NCBI RefSeq assembly: GCF_024436055.1
Contig: NZ_JANFNH010000054.1
Location: 1 to 47,772, forward strand
Length of the DNA: 47,772 nucleotides
Reading direction: 5' to 3'
Source: Streptantibioticus rubrisoli
GTDB taxonomy: Bacteria > Actinomycetota > Actinomycetes > Streptomycetales > Streptomycetaceae
The notes beneath the pieces are model-generated. The model was not told the origin of the DNA. It was given only the letters and a program-made list of their open reading frames with translations, and searched no databases. Below, piece by piece: positions 39,159 to 45,770 of this stretch (position 1 is the first letter of the stretch; each line of letters opens with the position of its first letter). A program made the translations under genes and the position numbers.

Positions 39159-39493
39159 TCGACGCAAACTGATCGAAACAAGTAGTTGAGCCGTGTGTCG
39201 CATGTTTGCCGTGCGGCGCACGGCTTTCAGGTGGAGAGTTGTTGCATCGCGTCGGCATTTTGTCCCTTCCGTGTGTGATTCAAAACAGAATGAGTCGGTC
39301 TCCGGCGTATTGCATCTTCACGACATGCTCGACGCAGAGGACTCGTCTGGCTTGCTCGCTGCCGAACAGAACGTCTGGTGGATGGAGGATGACCCCGGAC
39401 GGCCAACTGCCGGACCACACAGCACGCCCGCCTCGTCGTGCACGCGCGGGGTGCACAACTAGTGGGGATTCATTCTGTAGGCGTTGTTAGCGC
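39159..39493. other. Non-coding region between peptide 2 and integrase
   Basis: Holds the peptide 2 terminator and about 260 bases with no convincing gene. GGCG-TTGTTAG-CGCC just before 39494 may terminate the leftward integrase gene. Confidence 0.55.
39189..39225 (+). terminator. Terminator after peptide 2
   Basis: Seen: AGCCGTGTGTCGCA (39189-39202) pairing with TGCGGCGCACGGCT (39212-39225), with two G-U pairs, followed by TT. Same sequence family as the hairpin 35955-35992 after peptide 1. Confidence 0.75.
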
Positions 39494-41089
39494 CTATTCG
39501 CCCTTGGTCCAGAGGATCTCAATGAAGGCCGGATCGAATCGCTTTCCGCGTCCAACCTGATGGATGAGCACGGCGCGAATGGATCGCCTCAGCCTGGCGC
39601 GCTTCTCGCTTGTGGTGTAGTCCTTCCACCGCCTCAGGATTTCCTCATCCGTATCAGTGGCGGTCTTGGCCTTGGCGGCCTGCAACTGCCGGGTCTCTTT
39701 GACGAGTCGTGCTTCCTCTTTTTCGAGGCTTTCGATCATGTCCATCGCCGCGATGACAGAGATACGCTTCGCGTCACGTCGGTTCTTGACTTGCTTCTTT
39801 TCCCAGTCGATTTCCTTCAGGCGGGCGTCGTTCTTGGCCGTGTCGATGACCTCAGCCTTGGCTGCCTCAGCCTTCTTCAACCGCTTTCGTAGGTCATCCA
39901 GGAAGGCGGTCTCTACGAGATCGTCAACGGGAGGTCCTACCCGCGATACCCCGCCGCATCCGCCAAGTGATGACCTGCACTGGTAGCGGAACCGGTATTT
40001 GGCGTAGGCCCCGGTTCCCTTGGTGTACAGGGTGGCCCTCATCGGGAAGAAACACTCTCCGCACCGCGCGATGCCAGTAAGGAAATAGGCGGGTGACGTG
40101 TCGTGGGCCGGATTCCCTTCTCGGTTCGCTTCCTTACGTGCCTCGATGGCGCTAACGCACGCGGCCCACTCCTCGGGAGTGCAGGCGGGCTCCCAATCTC
40201 CGATGACCGGCTTACCGTCCTTGTAGAGGACGTGGTCCGGGAGCCATAGGCGTGACGACTCCCGGTGTAGCTGCTGCGGGATGTACACCATGTACCCGCA
40301 GTTCCTTGGGTTGACCAGACGAGCCTCGACCGTGGAGTGCTGAAGCGTCCAGTTGTTCCCGCTCTCCCGGGACTTCTTGTTGGCCCTCGGGGTGTAGCCC
40401 GCTTCGATCCATTCCTTCCGGACCTCGCCGACCAACTTGCCGCCGGGGATGGCTCGTATCGCCTTCAGGAGGTCTTCCGCCTCCTTGGCGTGCAGGGTCT
40501 CCCGGTCGTCGTTCCACCCGAACGGACGCGGGCCACCGTGCTTCTTGCCCCTCATGGCGCGGGCCTTGTTCGTGCCGCTGACGCGTCGCTTGGTGTTGGC
40601 GACTTCGTAGGCGCCCATGGTGGCCTGCACCATGAACGTGGTGCGGCCTTCCTGGGTGCTCAGATCGGTGCCGCCGTCCAGGGCGCGGCCGACGTAGCTG
40701 GGGAACATCGCGAAGATGCGGTTCACGCGTGCGGCGTCGTACTCCAGCCGGGCCACGCGGTCTGAGTGTGTGAAGAGGAAGCCGCGAATCTCGCCGCTCT
40801 CAAGGTCCTTGAGCATCTGCTCAAAGTCGCGGCGGACGATGAACGGGTCTGAGGCGGGAGTGTTGTTGTCGTTGTACTCGCGGACGACGACGCATCCGAA
40901 GCGGGGTGCTGCCTCGTGGAGCCTGCGGCGCTGTTCGGCTACCTGCTCGCCCTCTTCGCGGTCCTCGTTGCCAGCGCGCAACGCCTTGTCCTCGGACAGG
41001 CGGACGTAGATGCCGACCGGTGTACGTCCCTGCTCTAGCGCTAACGCTCGGGCAACAACGTCTATGCAGCTCAAGTCAGTTGACGTCAT
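39494..41089 (-). CDS. int: Large serine recombinase (integrase)
   Basis: A 531-residue integrase. The N-terminal resolvase domain (about 20-170) has VGIYVRLSED with the nucleophilic Ser, FLFTHSDRVARL and RRVSGTNKARAM. The recombinase domain has the PRPFGWNDD motif. The zinc ribbon has CGECFFPM and CRSSLGGCGG, and the C-terminal coiled coil about 400-480 (RLKKAEAAKAEVID, IESLEKEEARLVKE). Known: such enzymes integrate unidirectionally between attP and attB without host factors, and need a directionality factor to excise. ATG 41089 lies within a 7-bp inverted repeat. The right attachment core is 46 bases away. Confidence 0.93.
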   Translation of the reverse strand: MTSTDLSCIDVVARALALEQGRTPVGIYVRLSEDKALRAGNEDREEGEQVAEQRRRLHEAAPRFGCVVVREYNDNNTPASDPFIVRRDFEQMLKDLESGEIRGFLFTHSDRVARLEYDAARVNRIFAMFPSYVGRALDGGTDLSTQEGRTTFMVQATMGAYEVANTKRRVSGTNKARAMRGKKHGGPRPFGWNDDRETLHAKEAEDLLKAIRAIPGGKLVGEVRKEWIEAGYTPRANKKSRESGNNWTLQHSTVEARLVNPRNCGYMVYIPQQLHRESSRLWLPDHVLYKDGKPVIGDWEPACTPEEWAACVSAIEARKEANREGNPAHDTSPAYFLTGIARCGECFFPMRATLYTKGTGAYAKYRFRYQCRSSLGGCGGVSRVGPPVDDLVETAFLDDLRKRLKKAEAAKAEVIDTAKNDARLKEIDWEKKQVKNRRDAKRISVIAAMDMIESLEKEEARLVKETRQLQAAKAKTATDTDEEILRRWKDYTTSEKRARLRRSIRAVLIHQVGRGKRFDPAFIEILWTKGE

Positions 41090-41096
41090 GTCAACT
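41078..41096 (-). promoter_or_regulatory. Inverted repeat enclosing the integrase start codon
   Basis: Seen: AGTTGAC (41078-41084), GTCAT, GTCAACT (41090-41096). On the mRNA strand the ATG lies in the 5-base loop/arm junction. Could be an operator or an RNA hairpin limiting integrase translation. Confidence 0.5.
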
Positions 41097-41133
41097 AGGC
41101 TAGCAAGAAAGAAGGTGTCTCAGTGGTGTTCTG

Positions 41134-41262
41134 TCAGAAGAAGACCACACGCCACTTGCCCTCGTAGCTCTTGTGGTTGATCTGGGCGAACGCCTTGTCG
41201 GCGTCCAGGTCGACGCAGGCGGTCAGGTCGTACTCGGGGAACTTGTCACCAACGGTGAGCAT
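41134..41262 (-). pseudogene. ahpC: Stranded 5' fragment of canonical ahpC
   Basis: Seen: ATG 41262 with GGAGG 8 bases upstream encodes [18 protein letters not shown], then LDADKAFAQINHKSYEGKWR and VVFF, after which the element junction creates an in-frame TGA. Known: this is the usual Streptomyces AhpC N-terminus. It lacks the peroxidatic Cys and must be inactive, yet keeps its promoter and ribosome site, so a 42-residue peptide may be made. It is the part displaced from ahpC by the integration. Confidence 0.92.
41135..41148. other. attR core of the integrated element
   Basis: Seen: CAGAAGAAGACCAC, identical to 21559-21572. Left side runs into integrase-proximal element DNA; right side runs into the canonical ahpC 5' coding sequence. 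Confidence 0.8.
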
Positions 41263-41693
41263 CTGAGATGCCTCCACGATCATGAGGGGTTGGACTCTGT
41301 CCAGGGTGCCACAGGGCCATTGATCCAGAAAAATTGCCACTCGCTGGATGATTGATCGGGATCTGCGATCAAATGGCTGTCGCATTGATAAGCAGGCGGT
41401 GGGTGCGTTGGCCGGGGCCTATTCCGCGCCGATGCGTGAGGAAGCTCACGCTCTGCTACCTCTGGGGCGTTGGACCCGGTGCACAGATCACCCGTCCCCT
41501 CGTCTGCTTCCTTACCTGCTGGATACGTTCGCTGTCGAGTTGCGCGCCGCTAACCGCCTCGGCGGCGCGCGGCATGAGTGTGCGACTAAGGGGAGTGGTA
41601 CGGGCATGCCGTCTGGCGCTGGGACGAACGAGGGAGCGGGGTTCACATCGGCGGTTGACGCCCGAGTCATGACCGGGGCATGCCGACAAACGG
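41236..41693. repeat. ahpC leader/APH-start repeat, copy B
   Basis: Seen: near-identical to 21660-22116, covering nine ahpC codons, promoter region and the truncated APH start. Divergence is scattered, so the copies are not a recent duplication. Confidence 0.95.
41263..41605. other. ahpC promoter region, copy B
   Basis: Same layout as 21687-22028: leader of ahpC, AT-rich promoter, ATGGCT at 41373-41378 that may be the lost oxyR start, and hairpin GCGTGAG-GAAG-CTCACGC. No gene of its own. Confidence 0.55.
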
Positions 41694-41701
41694 GGTTCTG
41701 A
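41606..41701 (+). pseudogene. Truncated APH-family gene
   Basis: Seen: 31 codons from ATG 41606, MPSGAGTNEGAGFTSAVDAR then VMTGACRQTGF and stop. The first 29 or so match the gene at 22029 almost exactly; the rest of the kinase is missing. Confidence 0.9.
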
Positions 41702-41788
41702 CCGCAGTTCCGTGAATCATCACGGGGCTTCACCACCCCGGTGGTGACGCCAGCGGTACCCGGCAACCCCTGCGGTGCCGCGGAGCCT

Positions 41789-41829
41789 CGGTGGTCCGTC
41801 CGGCCGCTGCCGGGCGGGACGGACCACCG
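41789..41829 (-). terminator. 13-bp stem terminator of the SnoaL-like gene
   Basis: Seen: CGGTGGTCCGTCC (41789-41801) and GGACGGACCACCG (41817-41829). It lies about 45 bases past the stop of the leftward gene. Confidence 0.8.
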
Positions 41830-41872
41830 TCGGGCCGGTGGAGCCCGGCGCATTTCGCGCTCGGGCCGTCGC

Positions 41873-42253
41873 TCAGGCCGTGCCGAGCGGATTGAGCACG
41901 GCGAACCGCCAGCAGCCGTCAACGCCCCGGCACGCGACGTTGGCGGTGGTGCCGGTCGGGGCGACACGCTCGCCATCGGGGCCGGTGACTTCCAGGGTCC
42001 AGTCGGTGACCAGCAGCGCGGCCTCGGCGCCGACCAGGGTGTGCCGGGGGATGTTGGTGAGCCGTCCACGGGCGGCGACGGTCCCGCTGATCTCCCGGCG
42101 CAGCGCCTCGTGACCGGCGATGACCTCGCCGGCCGGCGTGCGCATGGTGGCGCCAGGGGCGAACAGGGCCAGTACGCCCTCGACATCACCGCCGTTCAGG
42201 GCATCCTCGAACGCGCCGGGCAGCAGTGCGGGATCGGTGATCGCAGTCTTCAC
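41873..42253 (-). CDS. SnoaL-like / NTF2-fold protein
   Basis: A 126-residue cone-shaped-fold protein: FEDALNGGDVEGVLALFAP, GATMRTPAGEVIAGHEALRR, VGAEAALLVTDWTLEV and CWRFAVLNPLGT. Known: members include polyketide cyclases, ketosteroid isomerase-like enzymes and DUF4440 proteins; the substrate cannot be told. GTG 42253 with AAGGAC upstream. Divergent from an AraC regulator 149 bases away, which probably controls it. Cargo within the decayed element. Confidence 0.8.
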   Translation of the reverse strand: MKTAITDPALLPGAFEDALNGGDVEGVLALFAPGATMRTPAGEVIAGHEALRREISGTVAARGRLTNIPRHTLVGAEAALLVTDWTLEVTGPDGERVAPTGTTANVACRGVDGCWRFAVLNPLGTA

Positions 42254-42402
42254 AGTGGTGGGTCCTTACCTGGTGTGTGCCCATCGGGGCAGGGATGTAC
42301 GAGCGCGCCGCCGGGTTCAGGGGCGCAGACCGGCAGCACGCGGCGACGCCTCCACGATCCCCGCCAAGGCGCTCCCGGGACGAGGTAGGGTCGGGACCCG
42401 CC

Positions 42403-43302
42403 ATGGTCAAAGTTGGACAACGCGACGTCATCGACATCGCCTACCGCAATCCCGACCGCCCGCGGCTGGGCATCGAGGTCCTGACGTACGACGTCCTGCG
42501 CCGCCGCATGAAAAGGGCGGTCGCCCACACCGCGAGCCGACCGGACTTCCATCAACTGCTCCTCGTACGAGGCGGTGAGGCAAGCATGATGGTCGATTTC
42601 GTCCCCCAGCCCTGCGCACCGGGCAGACTGCTGCATCTGCGGCCCGGGCAGGTCCAGCGGTTCCCGGTCGATGCTGAGGGCCGCCTGGCTGAACTGGATG
42701 CCGTGCTGGTGCTGTTCACCGCCGCCTTCCCACCGCGCCTGGCTCAGCTCGCGTCCCTCCTCGACGGCTTCGGCCCGGCCGGTTGGACGCTGTCCCCGGG
42801 CGACCACCAGGTTCTCGACCGGGCCCTGGCCGAGATCGCGGCCGAGTACCACACCCTGGAGGAGCGCCGAGATAAGACGGACGCCGACCTGACCGTCTCG
42901 CTGCTGCGCCAGCTCCTCGGCGCGGTGCTGCTGCGCCTGGCCCGGCTGCCCCATCCGGACCGTGCCGCCTCGGCGATGGTCGGCGGCGAGGTCTTCCGTG
43001 CCTTCCGGTACGAGCTGGAGCGCTCCTTCGCCGCCACCCGCTCCGTGCAGAAGTACGCCGCCCGACTCGGCTACTCACCACGCACCCTGACCCGGGCCTG
43101 CCAGGCCGCTACCGGCCGCACCGCCAAAGAACTCATCGACGCCCGCGCCGCGCTGGAGGCGCAGCGCCTGCTCGTGCACACCGACCTGCCCGTCGCCGCG
43201 ATCGGCCGGATGCTCGGATTCTCCGAACCCGCCAACTTCGGGAAGTTCTTCACCCGCGAGACCGGCGACACCCCCGGCGGCTTCCGCACCCGTCGGCGCT
43301 AG
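42403..43302 (+). CDS. AraC-family transcriptional regulator
   Basis: A 299-residue regulator. The N-terminal cupin-like sensor (about 15-120: FHQLLLVRGGEASMMVDFVP, LLHLRPGQVQRF) is followed by a C-terminal double HTH (about 205-295: VQKYAARLGYSPRTLTRACQ, ELIDARAALEAQRLL, IGRMLGFSEPANFGKFF). Known: AraC activators sense small ligands. ATG 42403; no strong ribosome site is visible, and an upstream extension is possible. Divergent from the SnoaL-like gene, its probable target. Confidence 0.88.
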   Translation: MVKVGQRDVIDIAYRNPDRPRLGIEVLTYDVLRRRMKRAVAHTASRPDFHQLLLVRGGEASMMVDFVPQPCAPGRLLHLRPGQVQRFPVDAEGRLAELDAVLVLFTAAFPPRLAQLASLLDGFGPAGWTLSPGDHQVLDRALAEIAAEYHTLEERRDKTDADLTVSLLRQLLGAVLLRLARLPHPDRAASAMVGGEVFRAFRYELERSFAATRSVQKYAARLGYSPRTLTRACQAATGRTAKELIDARAALEAQRLLVHTDLPVAAIGRMLGFSEPANFGKFFTRETGDTPGGFRTRRR

Positions 43303-43314
43303 TGGCGGGGTCGG

Positions 43315-43670
43315 CACTCCCAACTCGTTGTCGCTGTCGGCCGGCCGCTGCCCGGCAACCGCAATGATTGCAAGGCGTGGGAACTTTCCGGCGCGATGGC
43401 CGCCGTCGGCCGGGCCACGGTCATGCGGTCGGCGGCTATCGGGGCACCGGCCTGCTCATTCCATACTGCCGTGAACGCGGCCAGACCGAACTGCCCGCTT
43501 GGAAAGAGGAGCACAACACTTCCCACCGCAAGGTCCGGACCCGCGTCGAGCGCGTCTTCGCGCGGATGAAGGCTTGGAGGATCCTTCGTGACTGCCGTCC
43601 GCAAGGCGACGGCGTTCACACCGCCATGCTCGGTATCGCCCGGCTGCACAACCTCGCCCTCACGGGGTAA
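43315..43670 (+). pseudogene. IS5-family (DDE_Tnp_4-like) transposase fragment
   Basis: Seen: C-terminal transposase sequence split by a frameshift: GRPLPGNRNDCKAWE in one frame, then GYRGTGLLIPYCRERGQTEL, HRKVRTRVERVFARMKAWRI and MLGIARLHNLALTG. The final catalytic Glu region is present but the N-terminal half and its Asp residues are absent. Abuts the AraC stop codon. Confidence 0.85.
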
Positions 43671-43740
43671 CCCCCGCCCCATACGAGATCAGAGAGGCCC
43701 GGGGAGGCGGCTCCCCCGCATCCCCCGGCTCGGAGAATGC

Positions 43741-44175
43741 TCAGTCGAGATCGAACTCGTTGCCCTCGATGTCCAGCATGAGGATGCACGACTCGTTTTC
43801 CTCATCGGCATACAGCGTTTGCACGTGGGTGGCGCCGAGCGCGACCAGTCGTGCGCACTCGGCTTCGAGCGTGGCGAGGCGCTCGTCCCCCACGAGCCCG
43901 GTGCCGACCCGGACGTCGAGATGCACCCGGTTCTTGACGATCTTGCCTTCGGGGATGCGTTGGAAGTACAGGCGCGGGCCCACGCCTGAGGGATCACTGC
44001 AGGCGAACCATGAACCCTGCTCCGCAGGAGGCAGAGTGCGGTTGAAATCGTCCCAGGTGGCGAACCCCTCCGGTGGCGGCGGTATGACGTACCCCAGCAC
44101 CTCGCACCAGAAGCGAGCGAGGCGTTCAGGTTCTGCGCAGTCAAAGGTGACTTGGAACTTCTTGATCGCTGACAT
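43741..44175 (-). CDS. VOC-superfamily (glyoxalase-like) protein
   Basis: A 144-residue protein of two beta-alpha-beta-beta-beta modules: VTFDCAEPERLARFWCEVLG at the start, PRLYFQRIPEGKIVKNRVHL in the middle and ILMLDIEGNEFDLD at the end. His and Glu at the VHLDV and GNEFDLD sites may bind a metal. Known: this subgroup (glyoxalase-like domain) includes dioxygenases and resistance proteins but most members are uncharacterised. ATG 44175; no clear operon partner. Confidence 0.82.
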   Translation of the reverse strand: MSAIKKFQVTFDCAEPERLARFWCEVLGYVIPPPPEGFATWDDFNRTLPPAEQGSWFACSDPSGVGPRLYFQRIPEGKIVKNRVHLDVRVGTGLVGDERLATLEAECARLVALGATHVQTLYADEENESCILMLDIEGNEFDLD

Positions 44176-44645
44176 CGGCGCACCGTACCGCGTACAAGGG
44201 GGAGCCTGCCGCTCATTTCCTCAGGTGGATCCGCCAACCACCCGTCGCACCCAGGGCCGCCTTGGAAACCAAGTGATCAAACCAGGTCCCGCAGCCTACG
44301 GATGCGCCTCCGCCCCGAGGTGATGGCTGACGGCCGGTCTTTGGGGGAAGCGGCCGAGCCGTTGGCGCCAGTGGTGTTCGCGTCGTGCGGTGGTTAAGGG
44401 GAGTGCTTGATTGGGAGCTATCTGAGTGAAGGTGCCTCCTGAGTGCGATGGCGCAAATCGGTAGTGGGTAAACCGCCTCTTGCCCTCGCATGACCGCAAT
44501 GCAGGAGGACGCCCAAGGTAAGACGGCCGTGTGGACTGCCGCTCTGGCGGCAGTCTTCTCCTCTCTAGCCGCCCCGGCGGCAGCCGCCGAACCAATGCCT
44601 GTGCGAGGCGCTGTGGCCGGGCGGCAAGGCTGCCCGGCGCGCGGT
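44176..44645. other. Non-coding region with one strong hairpin
   Basis: Contains GACTGCCGC (44534-44542), loop TCTG, GCGGCAGTC (44547-44555) and then a pyrimidine tract TTCTCCTCTC, a probable rightward terminator. A short frame from ATG near 44500 covers it but is not convincing. Otherwise nothing recognised. Confidence 0.55.
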
Positions 44646-44735
44646 GCCGGGGGCTGTCGGCGGTGATGCGGTAGGCGAGTTGGGCGCTGTCGGCGGTGGT
44701 GGGTAACTCCTCTGGGAGGAGGGGTCGGGCTCCTG
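44646..44735 (-). pseudogene. GntR-family C-terminal fragment
   Basis: Seen: the minus strand encodes ARPLLPEELPTTADSAQ then LAYRITADSPRH, closely matching the last 30 residues of the regulator at 27809-28585 (LLLEELRAAADRAQ, LAYRITADSPRT). No upstream part remains. Marks the right part of the decayed element. Confidence 0.85.
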
Positions 44736-44820
44736 CGGCTTCGCGGGAGCCGGACACAGCGGCATAGAGTGCATTAATCAGTGAAACCGCCGCACGTCCT
44801 GAGCCCGACCGGAGACCCTT

Positions 44821-45768
44821 ATCAATAGCCAGCGTCAGCCGACCCTCGCCCAGTTGCGGGCGTTCGCCGCGGTTGCCGAGCATCTGCACTTCCGTGATGC
44901 CGCCGCTGCCATCGGGAGCAGCCAGCCCGCGCTGTCCGGTGCGGTCGCCGCGCTGGAGGAAGTGGTCGGCGTGCAGTTGGTGGAACGTACCACCCGCAAG
45001 GTGCTGCTCACCCCGGCCGGGGAGCGGCTGGCGGTGCGGGCGCAAGCGGTGCTGGACGCGGTCGGCGCGCTGATGGAGGAGGCCGAGGCGGTCCGGGCGC
45101 CGTTCACCGGGACGCTGCGGTTCGGGGTGATCCCGACCGTGGCACCGTATCTGCTGCCGACCGTGCTGCGGCTGGTGCACGAGCGCTATCCGGACCTGGA
45201 CCTGCAGGTCCACGAGGAGCAGACCGCCTCGCTGGTCGAGGGACTGGCCGCCGGGCGGCTGGACCTGCTGCTGCTCGCCGTGCCGCTCGGGGTGCCGTCG
45301 TTCACCGAACTGCCGCTGTTCGACGAGGACTTCGTACTGGTCACGCCGGAGGGGCATCCGCTCGCCGGGCGCGGTGACATCCCCCGTGATGTGTTGCGCG
45401 AACTCGACCTGCTGCTCCTTGAGGAGGGGCACTGCCTGCGGGACCAGGCGCTGGACATCTGCCGCGAGGTGGGACGACCGGAGGGCGTCCCGGTGGCCAC
45501 CAGCGCGGCCGGTCTGTCCACGCTGGTGCAGCTGGTGGCGGGCGGCCTGGGGGTGACGCTGCTGCCGCGTACCGCGGTGCGGGTGGAGACCGGGCGCAGC
45601 GGGCACCTGGCCACCGGGTACTTCCGGGAGCCCGCCCCCGCGCGGCGGATCGCGCTCGTCATGCGGGGCGGCACCGCGCGCGCCGAGGAGTTCGAGGAGT
45701 TCGCCTCGGCGCTGCGCGGTGCCCTGCGCGGGCTTCCGGTCCGGATCGTCGGGGAAGCCCGGCGGTAA
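44821..45768 (+). CDS. oxyR: Hydrogen peroxide-sensing LysR regulator OxyR, start codon missing
   Basis: A protein of about 315 residues. LysR HTH (LAQLRAFAAVAEHLHFRDAA, GSSQPALSGAVAALEEVVG) and an effector domain with the redox Cys candidate in EEGHCLRDQALDICRE, the OxyR signature. Known: OxyR activates ahpCD, which normally lies divergently next to it. Odd: the frame is open back to 44803 with no ATG, GTG or TTG before TTG 44854, which would cut into the first HTH helix. GGAG (44811-44814) stands 6 bases before ATC 44821, in the position of a start codon. The decayed element ends right here, so the first codons and promoter were probably removed. Confidence 0.85.
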   Translation: MNSQRQPTLAQLRAFAAVAEHLHFRDAAAAIGSSQPALSGAVAALEEVVGVQLVERTTRKVLLTPAGERLAVRAQAVLDAVGALMEEAEAVRAPFTGTLRFGVIPTVAPYLLPTVLRLVHERYPDLDLQVHEEQTASLVEGLAAGRLDLLLLAVPLGVPSFTELPLFDEDFVLVTPEGHPLAGRGDIPRDVLRELDLLLLEEGHCLRDQALDICREVGRPEGVPVATSAAGLSTLVQLVAGGLGVTLLPRTAVRVETGRSGHLATGYFREPAPARRIALVMRGGTARAEEFEEFASALRGALRGLPVRIVGEARR

Positions 45769-45770
45769 CG

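Larger units (their letters stand above)
21559..41148. mobile_element. AICE-like integrative conjugative element inserted in ahpC
   Basis: About 19.6 kb bounded by 14-bp direct repeats. It carries the three AICE modules: replication (RepSA-like, 30897-32357), transfer (FtsK-like Tra, 29137-30450, small membrane protein) with a GntR/KorSA-like repressor (27809-28585), and integration (large serine integrase, 39494-41089, 44 bases from the right end). Unlike classic AICEs it uses a serine rather than tyrosine integrase and sits in a protein gene rather than a tRNA gene. It supplies a new ahpC 5' end. No xis or recombination directionality factor was recognised. Cargo: APH-like kinase, regulators and the peptide/ABC/PadR cluster. 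Confidence 0.85.
41149..44820. mobile_element. Decayed second element between ahpC start and oxyR
   Basis: Seen: from left to right, the ahpC leader, a truncated APH gene (41606-41701), unrelated genes (SnoaL-like, AraC, IS5 fragment, VOC) and a GntR 3' fragment (44646-44735). APH then GntR is the order of the left half of the intact element. No integrase, tra or rep remains. Inferred: remnant of an earlier related insertion at the same locus, later invaded and deleted; its right edge removes the oxyR start. Confidence 0.6.

Noticed and set aside
21559-41148. Element inserted in a tRNA gene, as usual for AICEs
   Set aside because: No tRNA-like sequence was seen at either junction; both lie in ahpC coding sequence.
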